23,802 bases of DNA from JAQBGV01 sp032128395 (GTDB lineage: Bacteria; Planctomycetota; UBA8108; UBA1146). Location of the stretch: contig JAQBGV010000229.1 in NCBI GenBank assembly GCA_032128395.1, positions 1 to 23,802 of the forward strand, in the 5' to 3' direction. Position numbers and translations under genes: made by a program. Under the pieces are notes generated by a model. That model was not told the origin of the DNA. It made no database searches and saw only the letters and a list, made by a program, of their open reading frames with translations. Below are positions 15,067 through 21,583 of this stretch, one piece after another. Position 1 is the first letter of the stretch; the number at the start of each line of letters is the position of its first letter.

Positions 15067-15347
15067 ATGGCGGTGGTCGGTCGGTTTTTCGGGGCTCCCG
15101 ACTCCCACTTCTTCCCCTGGACTTCGTCGTCTACGGTCCGAGAGGGTGCTGGGCGCTCGAGGTGAAGAACGGCGCGTCCACCACCAGCCGCGATCTTCGA
15201 GGACTCCGGACATTCCGAGAAGACTATCCAGAGGCGCATGTGAGGCTGCTACACCGGGGCTCCGACCACCTGGTGGTCGATGGAATCCCCTGTCTTCCGG
15301 TGAGCGAATACCTGTTCGGCGTGACTCCCGGCCACGACCTTCCGTGA
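15067..15347 (+). pseudogene. Internally deleted AAA/DUF4143 ATPase remnant
   Basis: AAAGGAG followed 6 nt later by ATG (15067) starts a peptide MAVVGRFFGAPDSHFF that looks like the N-terminus of AAA/DUF4143 ATPases (RFF-P-SFFLFGPRGTGKS). Instead of Walker A, the DNA then matches the C-terminal nuclease-like region in another frame: LDFVVYGPRGCWALEVKNGA, LRGLRTFREDYPEA, VVDGIPCLPVSEYL, stop at 15347. The ATPase core and helical middle, some 300 residues, are missing and the ends are out of frame. A deletion between the similar codons for FFLFGPRG and DFVVYGPRG would explain this. The upstream stretch (about 15020-15060) is AT-richer than its surroundings, as expected of an acquired gene. The open frame from 14946 across the fragment is unlikely to be a genuine protein. 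Confidence 0.7.
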
Positions 15348-15387
15348 CCCCATCCGCCTGGGGGTGCTTCCCACGAGACGCCGCGGC

Positions 15388-15401
15388 TCGGTATGGTATC
15401 C
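15388..15401. repeat. 14-bp direct repeat, copy 2
   Basis: Exact second copy of TCGGTATGGTATCC, 1200 bp after the first and 82 nt upstream of the dipeptidase start. TTCCCA (15368-15373) lies 18 bp before TATGGT (15392-15397), giving a poor promoter match on the plus strand. Confidence 0.4.
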
Positions 15402-15417
15402 CCGCGGTGCCATGGTG

Positions 15418-15435
15418 CCCTCGAATCCACGAGGG
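15418..15435 (+). promoter_or_regulatory. Hairpin in the dipeptidase leader
   Basis: CCCTCG (15418-15423) and CGAGGG (15430-15435) form a perfect 6-bp stem with loop AATCCA, about 47 nt before the dipeptidase start. It could shape the 5' untranslated region or terminate readthrough from upstream, but no U-run follows. Its role is unknown. Confidence 0.3.
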
Positions 15436-15482
15436 GAGCAGGCACCGAGGAAAACAGTGGGAGCTGATCATCGGAGGCAATG

Positions 15483-16847
15483 ATGGAAAACGTCGTCGAG
15501 ACCCTTCGCGCCGCTCGCGCCGACCACATCGAGAAGCTGAAGACGTGGCTCCGGATCCCCAGCGTCTCCACCGATTCCGCTCGGAGCGGGGACGTGCGCC
15601 GGGCCGGGGAGTGGATCCTCGCCGAGTTGCGGGAGGCGGGGTTCGAGGCGCGGATCGACGAGACGCCGCGGCACCCGGTGGTGCTCGCGAAGTGGCACGG
15701 AGCGCCGGGCGCGCCGACCCTGCTCGTCTACGGTCACTACGACGTGCAGCCACCCGAGCCCCTCGACCTCTGGCGTCACGGCGCGTTCGAGCCGACGGTC
15801 GAAGGGGATGACCTGGTCGCCCGTGGCGCGACCGACGACAAGGGACAGGCGCTCGCGCTCGTCCTCGGGATCGGTGGCGCGCTCGGGCAGCTGGGGAAAC
15901 TCCCGGTCAACGTGACCTTCCTGATCGAAGGGGAGGAGGAGATCGGCTCTCCGAACCTCGAGGCGTACATCCGGAAGCACCAGAGTGAACTCGGCGCGGA
16001 CATCGCCCTGATCTCCGACTGCACGCAGTTCGGCCCCGGCCGGCCGGCGATCACCGTCGGGCTGAAGGGGCTCGTCTACATGCAGGTCGAACTCGTCGGC
16101 CCCAACCGCGACCTGCACTCGGGGAGCTTCGGGGGTGCGGTCGAGAACCCGGCGAACGCACTGGCGACGATGCTCGCGGCGCTGAAGGACGCGGACGGTC
16201 GCGTGCAGATCCCCGGCTTCTACGACAAGGTCCGCGAACTCACCGATGACGAGCGCGCGGAGATCCTGAGGCTCGAATTCGACGAGGCCGCCTTCGCCGC
16301 GGATCTCGAACTCGAGCACCTCCACGGCGAGGTTGGGTATTCGACCCTCGAACGCAAGTGGGCGCGCCCGACCCTCGACGTGAACGGCCTCCTCTCCGGC
16401 TGGACCGGCGAGGGTGCGAAGACGGTGCTCCCGTCGAAGGCGATGGCGAAGTTCTCGATGCGCCTCGTCGCCGACCAGCACCCGGACGAGATCAAGCTGC
16501 TCGCCGAGAATTTCCTCGCGAAGCTGTGCCCCCCCACCTGCCGGATGACCGTGAAGTGCGACCACGGGGCGGAACCGGTCCTGGTCGATGCGAAGAACCC
16601 GTGGATGAAGGCGGCGTGCCGCGCGATCGAAAAGGGTTTCGGCAAGGAGCCGATCTTCATCCGCGAAGGGGGTTCGATCCCGGTGGTCAGCCTCCTGAAG
16701 AAGCAGCTCGGGATCGATACGATCCTCCTCGGGCTCGGCCTCCCCGACGACAACGCCCACTCCCCGAACGAGAAGTTCCATCTCCCGGACTATCAGCGCG
16801 GGATCGAGACGGCGGCGTGGCTGCTCGCGGAGATGGCTGCGCAGTAG
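15483..16847 (+). CDS. M20-family metallodipeptidase (CNDP-like)
   Basis: This 454-residue cytosolic zinc peptidase probably cleaves dipeptides or N-acyl amino acids. The di-zinc site is complete: His85 and Asp87 in YGHYDVQP, bridging Asp118 in GATDDKGQ, the catalytic and ligand Glu pair within residues 151-153 (EGEEEIGSPN), Asp179 in SDCTQFGPGRPAI and His426 in DNAHSPNEKF. The lid/dimerisation domain contains the usual DLHSGSFGGAVENPANAL motif. Two ATGs overlap (15480 and 15483); the second is preferred because GGAGG then lies 5 nt upstream instead of 2. It is followed after 9 nt by the zinc-ribbon membrane protein, so the two are likely co-transcribed. No signal peptide is visible. Confidence 0.94.
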   Translation: MENVVETLRAARADHIEKLKTWLRIPSVSTDSARSGDVRRAGEWILAELREAGFEARIDETPRHPVVLAKWHGAPGAPTLLVYGHYDVQPPEPLDLWRHGAFEPTVEGDDLVARGATDDKGQALALVLGIGGALGQLGKLPVNVTFLIEGEEEIGSPNLEAYIRKHQSELGADIALISDCTQFGPGRPAITVGLKGLVYMQVELVGPNRDLHSGSFGGAVENPANALATMLAALKDADGRVQIPGFYDKVRELTDDERAEILRLEFDEAAFAADLELEHLHGEVGYSTLERKWARPTLDVNGLLSGWTGEGAKTVLPSKAMAKFSMRLVADQHPDEIKLLAENFLAKLCPPTCRMTVKCDHGAEPVLVDAKNPWMKAACRAIEKGFGKEPIFIREGGSIPVVSLLKKQLGIDTILLGLGLPDDNAHSPNEKFHLPDYQRGIETAAWLLAEMAAQ

Positions 16848-16856
16848 GGGGCTCGC

Positions 16857-17324
16857 ATGAAGATCGTGCCATCGCAGTGTGCCAACTGCTGCGCTCCCGT
16901 CGAGATTCCCGAGGGGGCGAGCCAGGTGAAGTGCACCTTCTGCGAGTCGATGCTGCTGATCGTGCGCACCGAATCCGCCATCTCCACCGAGTTCCAGGAA
17001 GAGCTGTTCGAGCGGCTGCAAGATGCGGCCGCGGAACTCGAGCTCCAGAAGCTGGGCGCGAAACTGCGTGCCCTCGTTCGGCGCTGGAAGCGGTCTCGGG
17101 CGAGGTACTCGAAGGACGGTCAGTTCGCCGTTCCCACGCGGCGAGGATCGCGGATTGCGATCACCGCTGGTCTGATCCTCCTCGTGCTCGCGCTTGTCAA
17201 TGCCTTCGTCGGGCCAGCCGTGTTCTTCCCCGCTCTCGTGTTCCTGGGGCTCGTCACGTTCATCGGGGGACTGGTCATGGTCGACAGTGCCGATCGATAT
17301 CGAAAGGCGCACAAAAAATCCTGA
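16857..17324 (+). CDS. Small zinc-ribbon membrane protein, function unknown
   Basis: The 155-residue product starts with a zinc ribbon (C8-x2-C11 and C26-x2-C29). A charged, Glu/Leu-rich helical stretch (about 45-82) that may form a coiled coil comes next, then a basic segment, then two adjacent hydrophobic helices (about 99-145) and a basic C-terminus. I do not recognise the family. The ATG at 16857 has AGGGGG 6 nt upstream and starts 9 nt after the dipeptidase stop. The design, a cytoplasmic metal-binding head tethered to the membrane, suggests a sensor or assembly helper, but this is inference. Confidence 0.8.
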   Translation: MKIVPSQCANCCAPVEIPEGASQVKCTFCESMLLIVRTESAISTEFQEELFERLQDAAAELELQKLGAKLRALVRRWKRSRARYSKDGQFAVPTRRGSRIAITAGLILLVLALVNAFVGPAVFFPALVFLGLVTFIGGLVMVDSADRYRKAHKKS

Positions 17325-17408
17325 GACTCCGACGGCGACCGACGGATCGCGAAACTGCTGCGGAAGGCGAGGGAGACGCACCCCGCATCGTAAACTCCTG
17401 CTCCCCGA

Positions 17409-17438
17409 TTGCTGCAGGCAGCTGTTGACGGTTAGGAT
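17409..17438 (+). promoter_or_regulatory. Putative promoter of the giant kinase gene
   Basis: TTGCTG (17409-17414) and TAGGAT (17433-17438) are 18 bp apart, about 49 nt before the GTG start. The -10 context GGTTAGGATCG closely resembles that of the sigma factor gene. The 163-bp gap from the upstream gene is large enough for an independent promoter. Confidence 0.4.
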
Positions 17439-17487
17439 CGCGACTTCCGCGCCACCGGATGGGTCGCGGCATGGAGATAGGGGCGAC

Positions 17488-20400
17488 GTGGCGCACTTGG
17501 ACGAGCTGATCGAGCGCTGTATCGAGCGCTGGAGAGCCGAAGGAGATTCCGCGGTCGAGTCGATCTGCGAGGATCATCCCACCGAGGCTCAGGCGATCCG
17601 ACGGCGCCTCCAGTCTCTCCGGCGCACCGGTATGCTGCGCTCGCTCCTCGGATTCGAGCCACCGCAATTGGAGGCCTCCCCTCCAGACGTCGGGCGCGAC
17701 GTCGTCCAGGTTCAGTTGCCGTGCTGGATCGGTCAGTTCCACGTCGAGGAAGAGGTGGGACGTGGGGGAGCCGGCGTCGTGTATCGCGCGCGCGACTCCA
17801 AGCTAGAACGCGATGTCGCGCTCAAGCTGCTCTACTGGGACGTCGGTTCCGACCCTGAGAGGTTGGGACAGTTCAAGACCGAGGCCCGGATCGTGGCCTC
17901 CTTGCAGCATCCCCACGTCGCGAGCATCCACAGCATCGAAGAGCACGAGGGAAGCACCTATCTCGTCCTCGAGTTCATCTCGGGGGAGACGCTGCAGGAT
18001 CGGTTCGCTCGAGGCGCGGTCACCCCGAGCGAGCTCTTCCGCTGGGGATCGGAGATCGCCTCCGCCCTCGAAGCGGCGCACGAGAAGGGCATCGTTCACC
18101 GCGATCTCAAGCCGTCGAACGTTATGATCACGCCTACGGGAGTCGCGCGCGTGCTCGACTTCGGGCTCGCGGTACGGCGTTCACCGAAACGCTCCGGAGA
18201 GGAAGATCGCTCATCCGGGCGCATCGTGGGAACCCCCCGCTACATGAGCCCGCAGCAGTGGGACGGGGTGGCCGCCACGACGGCCGATGACATCTGGTCG
18301 CTCGGCTGTTTTCTCTTCGAGGGGTTGAGCGGGCGATACGCGTTCCTCGGGGAGAGTCGGGAAGAACTGCGGAAGGCGGTCGAAGAGCCGCCGAGCTGGG
18401 ACCGGCTCCCACCATCGATCCCACCGGAGGTTCGCGAGCTGATCCTCCGCTGTCTGTCCAAGGACCCCGTGGAGCGCCCGAAGTCCGGGGAGTCCTGCGA
18501 GATCCTCGCGAACGCCGCGCGATCGTCCAGCGCGCTCCCGCGCGTCACCGTGCAGGCCCTGCGCCGCTCTGCGCGCCGTGGAGACCGAGTGCCCATCCGT
18601 GTCGTCCTCGCGAACCCGGCCCCCGATTCGTGGACCGGAGAGCTCGCGATCGAAGACGTTCACGGTGAAGAACTCGCACCCCCGGAATTGATCGAGCTCG
18701 CCGGCGAGCAATCGGTTCCGCGCATCATTTGGTGCGATCCCCCCCGTGCGGAGATCTTGGAACTTCCTCGGGCCACGCTCCGCCCCGGGGGAGGTGGCGG
18801 CTCGATCATCCGCTCCGAGGCCGCAGCCTCCATTCGAGTGTCCACCCCTCTCCCCGCCCCGGTTCCCGGTCGAGAGGCAATCGACGCAGCCGTGGTCCGT
18901 GCGCTCGATCGGATCATCGAAAACTCTGCCTTCATCTCCGTCGTCGGAGAGCCCGGATCGGGGAAGAGTACGGTCCTCGATCGTGTGGCGAGTCGAGCGC
19001 GACAGATCGGGGTTCGGGAGATTTCCGGGAGCGCGGCGGGGGGCCTCGGGCGACCGCTGAAGCTCTTCCATGATCTGCTCCGCGATCTTCTCGGAGTGGA
19101 GTCGATCGATGAGGAATCCGAGCCACTCAGACGAAGGGTCGGAGCTCAGCTTGTCGGGTACCTCGGTCACGAACCACACACCATCCAGTTCCTCTCGCGG
19201 TTCCTCGCCTCCGAATCGACCGATGCCATCGGGTCCGATCATCGCTTGCTCCACTGGCTCCGGCTGTTCCGAGCGCTGGAGAAAGAGGGACCACTCTGGA
19301 TCACGATCGACGATCTCCACCGCGCGGACGAAGAGTCTCTCGCACTCTTGACCGCACTGCTCTCAGGCGTCCGAAGTGACTCTCTCGCGATCGGATTCAC
19401 TTTCGCGCTCGCGCCGGATGGAAGACCGACGCTCGAGCCATTCTCGGAACCCGGAATGCTCACGGATGAAGTCTTGCCCTTGAAGCCGCTCGGAATCGAC
19501 TCGGTGACACGATGGATCCAGCGGTCCTATCCAGGCGTCGGCGATCTCGACACGGTGCCGTGGCTTCCGCGCGTGACGATGCAGCGCACGGAGGGAAACT
19601 GCGCCAGGGTCCACTCTCTCATCGAAGAGTTGGGAGCACCCGAGTCGCCGGTGCGCCTGTTCCTCTCGCGCGGAGACCGCTGGTCCCTCGATCCCGAAGC
19701 GACCGAGCACCGATTCCGGCGATCGATTCCAAGCTTCGGCGATCTTCGCATCGCACGGATGATGGAGAGTCTCGAGCCCCCGGAGCGCACTCTTCTCGAA
19801 TTCGCAGCGCTGATGGGCGGGGAGTTCCCGGTCGCGGTCCTTCGGGAATTAGTCGATGCCCCCGAAGAGCTGGACCAGCGACTCGACGCTCTCGAGCAGC
19901 GTCAGTGGATCGAACCGATCGATCTCACTCTTTCGAGCTACCGAACTCGCCACCCCGGCTTCACCGATCGCCTGACCGAGCAGATGCTCAAAGGGGCGCG
20001 CCGCGAATCCGCGACGCGGAGCCTCGAGATCGCTGCCGCCGCGGAGCGCGTGTTCGGACGATCGCCTGAGCACGCGGCGTGGATCGGCGGCTTGTTCGTT
20101 CGCGGCGGGAGACTCGGTGAGGCACTCGAGCGATGGACGCAGAGCCTCGGATGGAGGATCGAGAGGGGGGAATACGCCGATGCCCTAAGTCTCATCGAGA
20201 AGATCGACGAGGTGCGCAACCTCTTTCCGGACCTCCCCGCGCGGGTCGAATGCAAAATCGAGGAGGGTCGATCGCGGACCCTCGGAAAGCTCGGAAAGCT
20301 CCCGCAGGCGCGGATCGCGGCTCATCGTGCCCTCGCGCTCGCGGACCGCCTCGACAGCACCACCGCGAGGGCTCGTATTCTCGTGCAGCTCTCAGAGGTC

Positions 20401-21579
20401 CAGATTCGCGAGGGAGAGTGGATCGAGGCGGAGGAAGCGATTCGCGAAGCTCTCGAACTCGCCGAAAGTGTCGGCAGCGATGATCTTCGCTTCGCAGCGA
20501 CCAACAATCTCGGAATCCTCCAGCTCTACCGGCGACAGCTCGACGAAGCCAAGGAGACCTTCCGCGCGCTGCTCGAGAGTGCCCGTCGGGAGGGCGAGCG
20601 AGCCATCGAAGCGAAGGCGCTGAACAACCTCGGGATGATCGAGGTCCAGCGCGGGCGACGCGACGAGGCACGAGACCACTTCCGACGGGCCGCGACCCTG
20701 TTCGAGCGACTCGGCAATCTGGATCATGCGACCACGGCTCGGGTTTGGCTCGCCAATCACGCGTTCGCTCGAGGGAAGCTCCACGAGGCCGAAGTGGGGT
20801 ACGAAGAGGCGGTGCAGGTGTACCGTCTGCTCCAGAACCGGATCGCCCTGGCGACGAACCGCGGAAACCTCGCGCTGATGCACCTCTTGCTGGGGAGATT
20901 CGATCGCGCTGCCTCGACCGCCCGGAATGCCCTGGAGCTCTCTCGATCGATCCAAGATCACGAAGGCGCGGCGAAGATGGGGATCTTCCTCGCGGAGACC
21001 GAAATTCAACTCGGAGGCGATGCCACCACACTCGAGTACCTGAGACAGACCGCCGCAGACGCGCGCCTCGCAGGGAGCGATCCTCTCGAACAGCAGGCGA
21101 TTTTGCGGGCAGCGCACGTTTCGATTCGTACTGGGCTGCCGTCTCCCCTCCCCGAACCGGTGCTCCACCCGCTGTCGGAGATCGTCACCGTTGCAGCGCT
21201 TCAACTCCTCGTCGAAGCAGAACGATTCGGTGAAGCACTCCCGGACAGGTGGATCGATGATGCGCGACGGTGCCTCGATGGGTTGATCAGCCCCGCGAGT
21301 TCGGGGTTACGCCTTGGGTTCGAGATCGCCTTCTCGGTCGCGTTGTCCCGAACCGACGCCACCGCGGCCCGGGAAAGACTCGAGGCGATTCTCGTCGCCC
21401 CGTGGTTGCTCGATGGGTGTGACCTCCACGCGGTGCACGTCACACTCGCGCGGCTCTTCCCGTCGGATGGCGCCGCGGGAAGAGCGACTGCCGCGTCCCA
21501 ACTCGAGCAGCAGGCCTCGCGGATCATCGATCCCGATGCCCGGGCGCGATACCTCGCGGCCCGGGAGCAACGCGACTAG
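17488..21579 (+). CDS. Giant Ser/Thr protein kinase with AAA-type ATPase and TPR regions (PknK-like layout)
   Basis: The product has 1363 residues. Residues 1-80 are a short helical region (LDELIERCIERWRAEGD) common before planctomycete kinases. The Hanks kinase domain (about 83-345) is complete: GRGGAGVV, Lys113, HRD at 204-206, DFG at 224-226 and GTPRYMSPQQW. Residues about 350-470 are a beta-rich stretch I do not recognise. A STAND/AAA-type ATPase follows, with Walker A GEPGSGKST (487-495) and Walker B LWITIDD (603-609). TPR-like helices (about 860-1190) include NNLGILQLYRRQLDEAKETF and NNLGMIEVQRGRRDEARDHF. No transmembrane segment is seen, so it is likely cytosolic. GTG at 17488 is chosen for AGGGG 5-6 nt upstream and agreement with the helical N-terminus; the frame continues back to 17194 only as a shadow. 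It probably acts with the upstream sigma factor (inference). Confidence 0.92.
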   Translation: MAHLDELIERCIERWRAEGDSAVESICEDHPTEAQAIRRRLQSLRRTGMLRSLLGFEPPQLEASPPDVGRDVVQVQLPCWIGQFHVEEEVGRGGAGVVYRARDSKLERDVALKLLYWDVGSDPERLGQFKTEARIVASLQHPHVASIHSIEEHEGSTYLVLEFISGETLQDRFARGAVTPSELFRWGSEIASALEAAHEKGIVHRDLKPSNVMITPTGVARVLDFGLAVRRSPKRSGEEDRSSGRIVGTPRYMSPQQWDGVAATTADDIWSLGCFLFEGLSGRYAFLGESREELRKAVEEPPSWDRLPPSIPPEVRELILRCLSKDPVERPKSGESCEILANAARSSSALPRVTVQALRRSARRGDRVPIRVVLANPAPDSWTGELAIEDVHGEELAPPELIELAGEQSVPRIIWCDPPRAEILELPRATLRPGGGGGSIIRSEAAASIRVSTPLPAPVPGREAIDAAVVRALDRIIENSAFISVVGEPGSGKSTVLDRVASRARQIGVREISGSAAGGLGRPLKLFHDLLRDLLGVESIDEESEPLRRRVGAQLVGYLGHEPHTIQFLSRFLASESTDAIGSDHRLLHWLRLFRALEKEGPLWITIDDLHRADEESLALLTALLSGVRSDSLAIGFTFALAPDGRPTLEPFSEPGMLTDEVLPLKPLGIDSVTRWIQRSYPGVGDLDTVPWLPRVTMQRTEGNCARVHSLIEELGAPESPVRLFLSRGDRWSLDPEATEHRFRRSIPSFGDLRIARMMESLEPPERTLLEFAALMGGEFPVAVLRELVDAPEELDQRLDALEQRQWIEPIDLTLSSYRTRHPGFTDRLTEQMLKGARRESATRSLEIAAAAERVFGRSPEHAAWIGGLFVRGGRLGEALERWTQSLGWRIERGEYADALSLIEKIDEVRNLFPDLPARVECKIEEGRSRTLGKLGKLPQARIAAHRALALADRLDSTTARARILVQLSEVQIREGEWIEAEEAIREALELAESVGSDDLRFAATNNLGILQLYRRQLDEAKETFRALLESARREGERAIEAKALNNLGMIEVQRGRRDEARDHFRRAATLFERLGNLDHATTARVWLANHAFARGKLHEAEVGYEEAVQVYRLLQNRIALATNRGNLALMHLLLGRFDRAASTARNALELSRSIQDHEGAAKMGIFLAETEIQLGGDATTLEYLRQTAADARLAGSDPLEQQAILRAAHVSIRTGLPSPLPEPVLHPLSEIVTVAALQLLVEAERFGEALPDRWIDDARRCLDGLISPASSGLRLGFEIAFSVALSRTDATAARERLEAILVAPWLLDGCDLHAVHVTLARLFPSDGAAGRATAASQLEQQASRIIDPDARARYLAAREQRD

Positions 21580-21583
21580 CGAT

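Noticed and set aside
14946..15347. A genuine 133-residue protein across the DUF4143 fragment
   Set aside because: The first half has no family resemblance and only the last 70 or so residues match the C-terminus of a much longer ATPase, so a deleted pseudogene is the simpler reading.
15468..17381. 637-codon minus-strand frame opposite the dipeptidase
   Set aside because: The plus strand has the full M20 metal site; the minus frame has no family resemblance.
17424..17438. TTGACG (17424-17429) as the -35 box of the kinase promoter
   Set aside because: It lies only 3 bp from TAGGAT, and no good -10 follows it at 16-18 bp; TTGCTG at 17409 gives the right spacing.
17194..17487. N-terminal extension of the kinase frame back to 17194
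   Set aside because: It overlaps the zinc-ribbon gene in another frame, is low-complexity and lacks a ribosome binding site.
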